A stretch of DNA of 45,784 bases, from contig CALZOG010000004.1 of the NCBI GenBank assembly GCA_945827635.1, positions 1 through 45,784 of the forward strand, given 5' to 3'. Shown in pieces: positions 30,801 to 39,800 of the stretch. The first letter of the stretch is position 1, and each line of letters begins with the position of its first letter. This DNA is from an uncultured Bacteroidales bacterium. Lineage in GTDB: Bacteria > Bacteroidota > Bacteroidia > Bacteroidales > Paludibacteraceae. The notes beneath the pieces were generated by a model. It was given only the letters and a program-made list of their open reading frames with translations. It had not been told where the DNA came from and did not search any database. The position numbers and the translations under genes are program-made.

Positions 30801-33800
30801 CGTACACCGATCATGATACACTCCACGCTCTCCAGTGTCGGGTTACCGAGGATCGTTATTCGGTTCTGCGGCTTGCCGGACGCTTCATCGTACATGACGT
30901 AAGGAATAGTGTTGCCTACGTCGGATGTACCGGCGCGCTTCGCTTTGTTGCGTGCGAGCTTGGCATCGGTCAGTACGCTGAACGGGAAGTCGAACATATT
31001 CTCCGCCGGCCAAACCTTGTAACGGTCAGCCTCGCTGCTGTTGTTATAACTGCCAGCCGGAGTGAGTACCAGCGGAATCTCGTACTCGTAGTAGTTGTTC
31101 TTGAGGTCGGTACCCAATCGGATAAAACACGTCAGGTCACCATCCTTCAGATCAGCGTCCTCAGCCTCTATTTTCTCGGCATGCACGAACATCTGCAGGT
31201 GCTTGTAGTTACGCATGTCGTAGGCGGTGTTCTTATATACGGCACGTGCGTCGCCGTACGGCAGGTTGTGCACGCGCAGTACCATAGCCTGTTCGTTCTG
31301 TGCAATCAGCTGCGCCTGACCCGGGTCGGTCTGACGGCTGATACCCGGTGGCAGAATATAGTTCACCGGCGAACGGTTACCGTTCTCCTCGATGTTCACG
31401 TTCTGCACGTCCATCAGTGCCGCACCCGATGGCGAGTTGTCGTTGTAGTTCTTCGTGCGCTCGTTGCGGTACAGGCCCTGGTTGTAGTTGCGCCACTCGC
31501 CGCGAACCAGATCCAAACTACCGAAGCGTAGGTGCATCTCTTTCTCACTGCCTGTGAGGTACAGACGCGCGAAACGTATCGACTTGAAGTTACGGATCGT
31601 ACCCACGCGCTTCGTGTCGTTGCTCTTCAATGGGATCTTGAACTGATACCATGTCACCGCCTCTGTCTTGCCGTTGCGTAGCGTGACGTTAGTGGTCAGC
31701 TTCTCCACAATGTACTGCAATCCTACCTGCATATCCGCCTCGCGCAGACTGACGTGGTACTCAAAGAACTTCTCGTACTCGTTCAGCGTGTTATCGTTGT
31801 TGATATCCTCGATATCCGGCTGCAGTGTGGAGGCTGTGCCGTAACCGTCGGTGCTGCGGTCCGTCTCGGGCGAGTTGCCCTCCGTGCCGTTGTAGTGCTT
31901 GTAGCGGTCGATGATACTAACCTGATCGCGGTCATAGTCGCTGCCGCGGTAGTAGTGGTAGTTATCGCCTGCCGGGTCGTTAGCGGGTGAGAACGGATCC
32001 TTGAGCCAACGCTCCCATACATCGGTGGTCACTTTCTTGCTGAGTGCCTCGCGATAGTCGGCATACGGACGCATGCCGTTGTACTCGAACGTAAGCTCAT
32101 CCTGTGTGCTCAATCCGTCCAAACCGACGTCTTGCTTGTCGCGTGCACCGGCTTCGTTGCTGAACGCCACAACTGTACTGGTCGTGCGGCTCACGCGACC
32201 CCAGATCGTCTTTTCTGTGTCGTCGATATCGTTCGTCGGCAAGCCGTGCTCAAACGACTTCTTGCCGTCCTTCAGTATATCCTCGCTTATGTCACCAAGG
32301 TTGATGTACAGGTCGCCCTCGTAGCCGTCGGGGTTGGTCAGTTTGGGGTCGAGCAGCCAGAACGATATATACTCGATGTTCGCTTTCTCAAAGTCCGTGT
32401 TGTCCAGCCGGCGCATAATGCCCGCCCACCGTTGCTTGGGGTTGGTGAGCTTGCCGTCAGGGCCTATCTCGTTGGCACAGATGTTGTACGGTCCGCGCTC
32501 GTCGGGGTAGAAACTCAGGTTCAGCGTAGCAATCTTCGGGTCCTCGTTGGCGAGCGTCTCGCGGTTAGGGAACAACTCCTGCTCATACACGATACGCGTA
32601 CGCATGTCGCTCAATGCGTCCACGTCATCTTTGATATGCTGCGGCGTGTTGCTCTGCGGATAACCGAAGATCGGATCCGGAGTGTACCACGACAACCACG
32701 CCCTGTTCTTGCCGTACTCAATGTTGTTCGTGTAGTTGTATTCCGGGAACTTCTCGTCGTTACGCGGGGTAGAGGCTATACGCCAGTAACTCGGGTAGTG
32801 GATATCGATCTCAGTCATCGTTTGCTCGAAGTCGTCGATATACGCTGTGCCTACCTGGCCCACGTCACTGGTGTGACCGGGTATAAGGTGTGCAAACTCA
32901 GCGTTGATAGCAAACGTCGAAGGCTGAGTAGCGGTTATCCACGGTATCTTGTCAATAGCGTTCGTCAGCCATTGCAACTCCGTCTTCCACGCGCCGTTAA
33001 CGCCCCAGATAGTGTTTGCCAACGGCTCGCTGCCCGAGTTCACCTTCGTGGTCAACGGACGCTCACGCAGGTGCATGATCGTTCCGCCTATCATCAGATC
33101 CTTGTTGAACGCATACTCGGCGTGCAAACCGAACAGACTCTTCCTCTGCATCGAGAACGTGGACTGATTCTCCAACTTCACATCCACCTTCGTGCCGCTC
33201 TCAATGATACTTTGGTTGAGAATGGTCACCGTTCCCATCGTATAATCTACCGTATAATCGACGTTCTCCACCAGCGTCGCACCGCCCGCGGTCACGGTCA
33301 CACTTCCGCGAGGAACGTTCATCGCGTTCAGACGAATCTCGCTGCCGCTGGAGCCTTTGAACTTACCCACAAGTTTGAACTTGTTCTTCTCGGTCATCTC
33401 CTGGGCGTTCACCAGCGTCGAGTCGTACAACTCCTGGAACGTATATTTGGCGGCAATCTTGTCATCGCCTATCGCCTGACGCAGGTAATCGCCGAACGGC
33501 TCCAGTACAGGGAAGATGATTCGGCCGCTACCCGATAGTGCCGTGTAGCCTTCTATATAGTCGAACTTGCCGTCAGGCGATGGCTTGTTGCGGCTGTCCA
33601 GTCGGTCGAGGTTCATTACTCTGAGCAACTGCTTGCCTTTGATCACGCTCTCAGGCAGGTACTGCAACTCCGTGCCCACCGAGTCGTTGCGGTACATGAC
33701 GTATAGTTCGAACTTCTCGCTCGACATGCTCGTTGCGCCTAAGGAATATACGTTTTTCATCATCAGGTCCCACGTGCCGCGACCTTTGTGCTTCGGGGCG

Positions 33801-35461
33801 TTGTTGCTGCCTTTCAGCATCTTCAATATAAGCGCCGGAGCTTTTTGTCCGGTCAGCGTGCTGTCCGAGCCAACTTTGTCCGTCGAGAACTCACCTACCT
33901 GATACACTTTACCGCCATACGTATATTCGTATGCAACTGCCAACACCTCATCCTGATTCAGACCGCTCTTCAGAGATATATATCCCAACGCGCCGTTCAG
34001 CGTATATTCCGAACTGCTGAGCAACCGCGCCGACTCCAGTTTCTCATAATCCTCACCCGGCACTAAGTTGCTGAAGTTCGCCTGCATGACGGATGTCATT
34101 TGTTGTATATCGCGCACGTCGCCCACGCTGAGAACGGCGTCGTACTCGTCGTTCGCTTTGTTCGACGGAACAGGCATATTCAGACTTGTCCATTGCGGCG
34201 TGCCGCCTGCGCCCAGACTGATATGCTTCGAGTCGTTCTCGCCCAGGTCACTCAGAGCCAATATGTTTCGCGCCTGATCGTACGCACCGCGTTTGTTCGT
34301 TATCCACACCTCTATTCGGTTGATCGTCACGCCGCTCGCTACGTAGGGCAACGTTTGCATGGCGGTCTCGTAGTTGTCGCGGAAGAAGTAACTAAGGAAG
34401 AAGTGCCGGTTCTCGTCGTAACTGTCAATGTTGACCTCATACTTCGTCATCTGTGCGCCGCCTTCGCTGCTCACACTCTGGCTTTCCGAGTTCTGTTGCG
34501 ACACCAGTGCCTGCACTTTCAACTTGCCGAACTGCAATCCTACCTTCACGCCAAACAACGCCTGCGTGCCGCGGATAAGACTGCTGTTCAGATCCATCGT
34601 AACGTTACCGCCTTCTATCGATTGGATAATATCGTCCTCTTTGCCTTTGTACGCAAGTTTCAGGTTCTGCTGGTCGAAGCTGAACGACGCCTCGGTGTTG
34701 TAGTTCAGGTTGAAGTTCAGTTTATCGCCTACCTTGCCGTTGATTGATGCTTGTATCTTCTCATCAAAGTCGAAGATATTGTTGTTACGCGAACGCTCTG
34801 TCAAAGATGGGTTGTCGATGTACTGGTGCTTGAATCCGAACAGCAACTCCGCACTTCCTTGCATCTTCAGTTGCACACCGCCCGGACCGAACACTTTGTC
34901 CGCCGGACCGATGTTAAACTTCATATCCGTAATGTCGAACTTACGCTCGTTGCTGTGCTCTACCTCGCTGATCTTCTGTTTCCAGTAACGGTTCATCTGC
35001 TCGCGTTCGCTGTAACTCAAGTACTCCTCCTGGTTAAGCAGATAAGGAGTGGCTATATCTACATCGCCAATCTTCGTGTGAATGATGTAATACCCGTTAT
35101 CCGGATTGTACTCTACGGTGGTCGTCTGCGTGTCCTCAAACTGCATCGTTCCGCGGATTGCCGAATCCTGTTCGGCTGTAGGTACAGTCGGATCTATAGC
35201 CGCATCCGTCGTCGTGGCTGCGGTGGTGCTGGGCTTGTCTGCCTCGACTGGCTTTTCGGCTTTCCCGCTGTCGTTTGATTTTCCTGCGTCGCCTGACTTG
35301 TCGTTGTTTCGCGACGGACGACGGTCACGTGTCGTGGTCGTTGTTGTGGACTTGTTCTTCGAACTCGACGGAGCAAGCCAGTCAGGCAACTGCGCCCAAC
35401 CAGCCTGACTCACCAGCAAAGCCAGCGAGATCAATAGTATGTATAGGGATTTATTTCTCAA
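27818..35461 (-). CDS. sprA: Type IX secretion outer-membrane translocon SprA
   Basis: 2547 residues, as expected for SprA/Sov. The N-terminus (MRNKSLYILLISLALLVSQA) is a signal peptide, followed by a Ser/Thr/Lys-rich disordered stretch to about residue 85, then the long SprA body with many Tyr/Asn-rich amphipathic strands. SprA is known to form a very large single-chain barrel through which T9SS cargo passes. The frame starts at TTG (35461-35459) directly behind an in-frame stop, so no upstream in-frame start exists. Three bases upstream ends an 18-codon frame. It sits between ruvA and a NadR-like gene, and its likely cargo is encoded at 40111-45648. Confidence 0.96.
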   Translation of the reverse strand: MRNKSLYILLISLALLVSQAGWAQLPDWLAPSSSKNKSTTTTTTRDRRPSRNNDKSGDAGKSNDSGKAEKPVEADKPSTTAATTTDAAIDPTVPTAEQDSAIRGTMQFEDTQTTTVEYNPDNGYYIIHTKIGDVDIATPYLLNQEEYLSYSEREQMNRYWKQKISEVEHSNERKFDITDMKFNIGPADKVFGPGGVQLKMQGSAELLFGFKHQYIDNPSLTERSRNNNIFDFDEKIQASINGKVGDKLNFNLNYNTEASFSFDQQNLKLAYKGKEDDIIQSIEGGNVTMDLNSSLIRGTQALFGVKVGLQFGKLKVQALVSQQNSESQSVSSEGGAQMTKYEVNIDSYDENRHFFLSYFFRDNYETAMQTLPYVASGVTINRIEVWITNKRGAYDQARNILALSDLGENDSKHISLGAGGTPQWTSLNMPVPSNKANDEYDAVLSVGDVRDIQQMTSVMQANFSNLVPGEDYEKLESARLLSSSEYTLNGALGYISLKSGLNQDEVLAVAYEYTYGGKVYQVGEFSTDKVGSDSTLTGQKAPALILKMLKGSNNAPKHKGRGTWDLMMKNVYSLGATSMSSEKFELYVMYRNDSVGTELQYLPESVIKGKQLLRVMNLDRLDSRNKPSPDGKFDYIEGYTALSGSGRIIFPVLEPFGDYLRQAIGDDKIAAKYTFQELYDSTLVNAQEMTEKNKFKLVGKFKGSSGSEIRLNAMNVPRGSVTVTAGGATLVENVDYTVDYTMGTVTILNQSIIESGTKVDVKLENQSTFSMQRKSLFGLHAEYAFNKDLMIGGTIMHLRERPLTTKVNSGSEPLANTIWGVNGAWKTELQWLTNAIDKIPWITATQPSTFAINAEFAHLIPGHTSDVGQVGTAYIDDFEQTMTEIDIHYPSYWRIASTPRNDEKFPEYNYTNNIEYGKNRAWLSWYTPDPIFGYPQSNTPQHIKDDVDALSDMRTRIVYEQELFPNRETLANEDPKIATLNLSFYPDERGPYNICANEIGPDGKLTNPKQRWAGIMRRLDNTDFEKANIEYISFWLLDPKLTNPDGYEGDLYINLGDISEDILKDGKKSFEHGLPTNDIDDTEKTIWGRVSRTTSTVVAFSNEAGARDKQDVGLDGLSTQDELTFEYNGMRPYADYREALSKKVTTDVWERWLKDPFSPANDPAGDNYHYYRGSDYDRDQVSIIDRYKHYNGTEGNSPETDRSTDGYGTASTLQPDIEDINNDNTLNEYEKFFEYHVSLREADMQVGLQYIVEKLTTNVTLRNGKTEAVTWYQFKIPLKSNDTKRVGTIRNFKSIRFARLYLTGSEKEMHLRFGSLDLVRGEWRNYNQGLYRNERTKNYNDNSPSGAALMDVQNVNIEENGNRSPVNYILPPGISRQTDPGQAQLIAQNEQAMVLRVHNLPYGDARAVYKNTAYDMRNYKHLQMFVHAEKIEAEDADLKDGDLTCFIRLGTDLKNNYYEYEIPLVLTPAGSYNNSSEADRYKVWPAENMFDFPFSVLTDAKLARNKAKRAGTSDVGNTIPYVMYDEASGKPQNRITILGNPTLESVECIMIGVRNANSHEERCAEVWVNELRMNEFNEQGGVAAMANASLGISDIAQVNVAGRLETAGYGSIESNVLQRNMDNNYQLQVSAALEAGRLFPEQAKLQIPLYVAYTNQTISPEYDPLDTDIKLRDNLEQYETKQERDSVKRMSNTVVESTSFSVTNMKVNIHSKKKDMFYDPANFSISASYNKQNEQTPEMERNQTIEERGQFNYAYSFNPQPWEPFSKMKGVDKVKIIKEFNLYYLPQSWSFNTAMQRTFSQMKMRDFNTDATLNNMDITFSKDFTWSRNFDFKYDLSRNLKFSFQTAMNSTVDEGYYTPEIIRDYGFTNDHYEAWKDTIQRSLAKGGSPYTYQQVFTATWNIPINKIPGLDFITANASYNGTYNWARTATTTQQNDLGNTITGQRSWQVDGTLNFETLYNKSKYWKSMTQRYTGRQRQKAFKPKTYNETVTLTAGEPQSITHRLGSEFVEIEATDSLGHKVKVKMSTDGNNKATITSPVSGPITLKMSTKNPNQRTPAQVAGDMFAYVGTLIRRVQVTYRDNTSITVPGFAPQAGFMGQRKVDNMYAPGYDFAFGFFGDDFVQKVKLADDQRRREGRYDDCWLSGDTMVVQPATQSKTTDLDIKVALEPLPGLKIQLNGKRYMAQSNSIIYSYEDIQEHLSGSFNITQVAIGTAFARIGSQDDNFANEIYNRFVANRDIMQQRVQAEYDQISYPDAGFLRGTVFGGQRYNRNNGTVSRNSADVLVPSFLAAYTGRDINRMDRNPFLAFWQILPNWSVTYDGLGKLPWMRDNFRSVTLTHAYTCKYSIGSYSSYSTWVGAAGNDKTLGFTRDVQTEVPVPSAAYDISSVSLTESFSPLIGVNLAMKNSLSVKAEYRKQRNLTLNVTSIQLMEGHTNEFVIGGGYTIKNLSFITKTPRSEKKVSNDLKLNVDISYKDIKTLLRKVEEGITQASAGNRVFGIKVSADYVLSQKINIQFYYDHQGTTPLISTSYPISTDNVGFNIKLMLTR

Positions 35462-35464
35462 TTA

Positions 35465-35521
35465 TCAGTCTTCTTTCGTTCGTTTCAGGGCTATCTTGTA
35501 GCCCGTTTCCAAGGCTCCCAT
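35465..35521 (-). other. 18-codon frame directly ahead of sprA
   Basis: ATG at 35521, encodes MGALETGYKIALKRTKED, stop TGA at 35467-35465, three bases before the TTG start of sprA. The geometry would allow translational coupling to a weak start codon. Its residue composition looks protein-like, but translation is unproven. Confidence 0.35.
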
Positions 35522-35523
35522 GC

Positions 35524-35543
35524 ATCAGCCAAACTTGGCTGAT
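35524..35543. repeat. Dispersed 20-base palindrome, copy 4
   Basis: ATCAGCCAA-AC-TTGGCTGAT, overlapping the last base of the ruvA stop and lying 62 bases before sprA. Confidence 0.85.
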
Positions 35544-36226
35544 CATAGTAGCTTTAGTGCTTGTCTAATCACCGCCTCTACCGTCGCTTGCGGGTTCTGC
35601 GTCAAGATCTTATCTACCGCCTTGCTGCTTGCTGCGGCTGCAAACCCGAGCATTGTGAGTGCGCTTACAGCCTCGGTCTTTACTTCCGAATCGGCGGCTA
35701 CGGGCTCTACGTCAAACAGGTTTGTCGGTGTGTCTGCACCTAAATCTACTTTCAGCACTTTGTCTTTCAGATCGACAATCACGCGCTGGGCGGTCTTCGG
35801 ACCGAAGCCTTTGATCGAACTCAACGCTTTCACGTTACCCGTTGCTATGATCTGTCGTATATCTGCTGCCGAGTATGCCGACATAACCAGCCGTGCCGTG
35901 TTTCCGCCTATGCCGCTCACGGTCATTAGCATCTCAAACAACTGACGCTCGCCTTTCGTCAGAAAACCGTACAACTCGTGCGTATCTTCGCGAATGATCT
36001 CCGTGCAATACAACCGGCACACCTGTCCTGCAGCGCCTCTGTCAGGCGTAGCCGGTCTATGTTCTGTCAGCGTAGCGGTCTTTACTCTGTCATTGCCACG
36101 CTCCTTGCCCGATAACTGCGTAAATGTTGTAAGCGCAATATTGATTGCATAGCCTACACCTGCCGCTTCGATGACAGCCAGCGTCGGACTGAGCTCGGAT
36201 AACTCTCCTTGGATGTATTCAATCAT
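35543..36226 (-). CDS. ruvA: Holliday junction DNA helicase subunit RuvA with an insertion
   Basis: 227 residues; the family is about 200. The OB-fold N-terminus (MIEYIQGELSELSPTLAVIEAAGVGYAINI), the helix-hairpin-helix pairs GIGGNTA (105-111) and IKGFGPKTAQRVIVDLKDK (138-156) and the C-terminal RuvB-contact helix bundle are all present. RuvA tetramers hold four-way junctions for RuvB branch migration. Residues of about 41-69 are an extra stretch in the OB-fold loop just before CRLYCTEIIREDTHELYGF, and its DNA contains two AGACCG-type dispersed repeats. First gene of the ruvA-sprA-nadR unit; promoter at 36291-36321. Confidence 0.94.
   Translation of the reverse strand: MIEYIQGELSELSPTLAVIEAAGVGYAINIALTTFTQLSGKERGNDRVKTATLTEHRPATPDRGAAGQVCRLYCTEIIREDTHELYGFLTKGERQLFEMLMTVSGIGGNTARLVMSAYSAADIRQIIATGNVKALSSIKGFGPKTAQRVIVDLKDKVLKVDLGADTPTNLFDVEPVAADSEVKTEAVSALTMLGFAAAASSKAVDKILTQNPQATVEAVIRQALKLL
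36038..36083. repeat. Dispersed AGACCG-type repeat inside ruvA
   Basis: Read leftward: AAGACCGCTACGCTGACAGA (36082-36063) then AGACCGGCTACGCCTGACAG (36058-36039). The second differs by one base from the matching copy at 24519. The insertion keeps the ruvA frame. Confidence 0.8.
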
Positions 36227-36290
36227 TGATTGTTAGTTACGTTATATATATGTTGTGGCGCGTTTGGCATGCGTGCGCACAAAAAGCCTA

Positions 36291-36321
36291 CAAAGTTACA
36301 AAAACTTTTCCGTATTTGCAA
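36291..36321 (-). promoter_or_regulatory. Promoter of ruvA-sprA-nadR
   Basis: On the minus strand TTG (36321-36319), 20 bases, TAACTTTG (36298-36291), 64 bases before the ruvA start. Confidence 0.7.
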
Positions 36322-36746
36322 ATTTTCCCCTTACTTTTTCCCCGAGATCTGTTATTTTGTCCACTTGTGTAATCAATTTGCCGCTAAATCTTCTCTCTCC
36401 TTTCTGCCGCTCCTCTGCCGCTCCTCTGCCACTCCTCTGCTACTCCCTCGCCCCGTTCCCGCTCCGTTTCCGACCCATTTCCGCTCCATTTCCGCCCCGT
36501 TTTCGATACCTTTTCGAACCCTTACCGTAATATAACCGCAACATAACCATATGATAACCGTAGGATAATAGCCTTATTTTCAATTTTGTAAACATATACT
36601 ATATATACGTAGTATATATACTTTTTGTCCTTTTTCCTGAAAAAAATCCGACAAAAGAATGTATTTGAAAAATGTTCCAAAACTTTCGATTAGACTGCCG
36701 AATATTATTATTCATAATAATTCTCCTTGTTTTTATAGCATTTTAT
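36322..36746. other. Non-coding region between ruvA and the M6 protease gene
   Basis: No gene seen. It holds a pyrimidine-rich 11-base-period repeat (36406-36502), short ATAACCG-like repeats (about 36530-36560) and an AT palindrome ATATACTA-TATATACG-TAGTATAT (36594-36617). Confidence 0.6.
36406..36502. repeat. Pyrimidine-rich 11-base tandem repeat
   Basis: GCCGCTCCTCT twice, then GCCACTCCTCT and GCTACTCCCTC, a short break, then CCGCTCCGTTT, CCGACCCATTT, CCGCTCCATTT and CCGCCCCGTTT. The period of 11 equals that of the array at 23247. Confidence 0.75.
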
Positions 36747-36777
36747 TTGGAAATTCAAATATTTTTTTGTATCTTTG
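36747..36777 (+). promoter_or_regulatory. Promoter of the M6 protease-nuclease unit
   Basis: TTG (36747-36749), 20 bases, TATCTTTG (36770-36777). The leader to the ATG at 36898 is about 115 bases. Confidence 0.7.
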
Positions 36778-36897
36778 TCTGTTTTTTGCGCGTGTTGGCG
36801 AAACTCTGCTGCCCGAAAGGAAAAGCAAGTCATTAGCAGCGTACATAACCATTCAATTACAACGGAAAATGGAAATAATCACTATCTTTACTATACA

Positions 36898-39800
36898 ATG
36901 AAACACCAATACCCCCGTTTGTTATCGGTGCTTTGTGCGCTGATGATCGCCACAAGTGCCTCTTGGGCTGTGCCCGCTTATCGCGGTTGGCAAACCCGCA
37001 CGCAGCCCGATGGCACAACCATCACTATCCGTCAAGTCGGTGATGAGTTCTATCACTATTGGGAGACCGAGGATGGCAAGATTGCCGCCGAGCAACCTGA
37101 CGGCACGTTCGTCGTGACGGACGCAGACCTCCCGACAGCCGAACAGTTTAAGGCGTTGCGTAAAGCTTCGAATATGTACAAATCTCGGCCTCGCAGAGCT
37201 ATTGGTGAACGAAATTTTGCGCCGAAAGGACTGGTGATACTGGTGCAGTTTGCCAATGTGAGTTTCAAGTCGGCGAACAATGCCACCGCTTTTGATAACA
37301 TGCTTAACCAAGAGGGCTATAGCTATGGTGGGGCTACAGGCTCGGCGGTAGATTACTTCAAGGCGCAGTCCAATGGCCAGTATGTGCCGGCATTTGACGT
37401 GTTCGGACCTGTAACTTTGCCCAATAACCTTGTGTATTACGGTGAGGAGGGAACGATAAACGGCAGTCTGGAGAACGATATGTACATAGCCGACTTTGTG
37501 ATTGACGCTGTAAAGGCTGCAGATGCCGCAGGTTGTGACTTTAGCAAGTATGACAGCGACAGTGACGGCTATGTGGATATCGTATATTTCTTCTACGCAG
37601 GCAAAGGGCAGGCTGCAGGCGGATCATCGGAAACAATCTGGCCGCACAACTGGGAGCTGGCGAGTGCGCTTTATTACGGTCAAACACATGGTAATTCGGG
37701 ATATTCGTACAGCAACTTGCCGCGTTTGGATGGTAAGCGGATAAACAACTATGTGTGCTCGGCGGAGTTGAAGAGCGATGGTTCACGTTCTGGTATAGGA
37801 ACGCTGTGTCATGAGTTCAGCCACGTGTTAGGCTTGCCGGATTACTATGATACCAAATATGGTGACAATGATGACAACGGTGTTACGCCCGGTAAATGGT
37901 CGTTGATGGATCAAGGTAGTTATAACAACGACGAAATGACCCCGCCGAACTATAGCATATACGACAAATATTTCATGGGCTGGGCTACGCCGAAGCTCCT
38001 TGCCAAAGATGACAAGGCGAACGTTACGATGACAACCGGTTACGATGACGCATATCAGATAACTGGCGGTACATCGCTCTTGCCTTATAACAACACGGGG
38101 ACAATCTACTATATTGAGAACCGCCAAAAGACAGGTTGGGATGCAGGTCTGCCCGGGTCGGGTATGCTGGTGTGGCAGGTAAAATATAACTCGACAGCCT
38201 GGAGCAACAACGAGCCGAACAACGCTGCCGGTAATCCGCGTTGTACAATCGTTCCGGCGGACGGCAAGACGAAGAATTACGGTTATGCAAGTGACTTGTT
38301 CCCGACAAGTAGTGTTAAATCCTATACGCCGGCTACAGGCTGTGCGCTTACGGAGATCACCAAATCTTCAGGAAACATTACTTTCAAGTACAACGGCGGC
38401 GTGAGCGGACACGACGTAGTTATAAATGCTACAGGCTGTACCGTTACACCGAGTGCCACTACCGTGGAGAATGGCACAGGATTGACCGCTACAATCACTC
38501 CGACTGATGCCACATACGACTTTACGAGCCTGACTGTCCAGTTAGGCAGCACAACGCTGACCAGCGGTACGCACTACACTTTAAGTGCTGACAAGAAGAC
38601 GTTAACCATCAACGCTTCCGCTATCTCCGGCGATGCATCTAACAACATAACCATCACTGTGGTTTGGACCAAGAACCGCTACAGCTACGCCATGTTAGGC
38701 GAGAACTGTACCGAAGAACTCAGTGGCGCAGTTGCCAAAAATGCAGCATTGAATATTACTGTTACGCCTGGCGCAGGATATACGCTGGCAGACGCAGGTT
38801 GCTGGGATGTTTCTATGGGCGGCACACCACTGACCTACGGTACTGGTTTTACGTACAACAGCAGCACCAATACATTCTCTATAGCCTCTGTGACCGGTGA
38901 CGTGGAGATTATGGCTTACGGCTCACCTTCTGTCACTTGGTACGCCAATGGCAGTTTGCTCTTAACCAATGTTGCTGTCGGTGGTACGCTTACTCTTCCT
39001 GACGCCCCGGCAGCTTGTCCGAATGGCAAGAAGTTTGTCGGCTGGACTGCCAATAGCTCTGTATCAGGATCCAAACCTTCCGACCTGTTCACTTCTGCTG
39101 CAGGCGTAACCGTAACACCCGGAGCAACCTACTACGCTGTCTATGCAACTGCAAGTGAAGGCGGCTCTTCTACTCCGACAAAAGCGACCTCTATCGCTGT
39201 AGGTGACGAGGTAATCTTAGTATATGAAAAGGATAATACCAAAAAAGAGATGACGGGATTCTCATCTACTAAGACCGTGTATGGTACTGTGGCTGATTAT
39301 ACGACTACTCCCGAAGGCACCTATACGTTCCAGGTGGTAGCAGGTTCTTCTACCGGAACCTATGCGCTTAAGCATGGCTCGGTCTATGCGAATTGGTCGA
39401 GTGAGAATAGTTTGTCGTCTTCTGGAACGCTAAACGCTAATTCTTCGTGGAATATTTCTTTTACTGACGGTAATGCAGTTATAGCTAATGCCAACACCTC
39501 AAGCAGAACAATTCGTTATAATACCAGCTCTCCGCGTTTCGCATGTTACACTTCAGGGCAAAGTGATGTTCAACTCTACAAAAAGGGTGCAGGCACTACA
39601 TACTCCGACTACTCGCTCACATGCGGAGTAGCGTGTGCACTTTCGGGCATAAGCCTCAACACCTCCTCGGTGCAGAAGTCGTTTGCCATAGGCGCTACGC
39701 TGGATTATACCGGCTTGGTCGTAACCGCCAACTACAGCAACTGCTTTCCACAAACCATTGAACCGACCAATGTAACTGTGTCACCGGATATGTCCACAGC

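Noticed and set aside
27818..35461. Several long rightward open frames opposite sprA (for example 32132-33538 and 29456-30406)
   Set aside because: They are antisense shadows with Val/Arg/His-rich, low-complexity products and no family features; the sprA frame is continuous and recognisable.
36775..36897. N-terminal extension of the M6 protease
   Set aside because: The upstream ATG lies inside the promoter, and the next ATG at 36898 starts a proper signal peptide.
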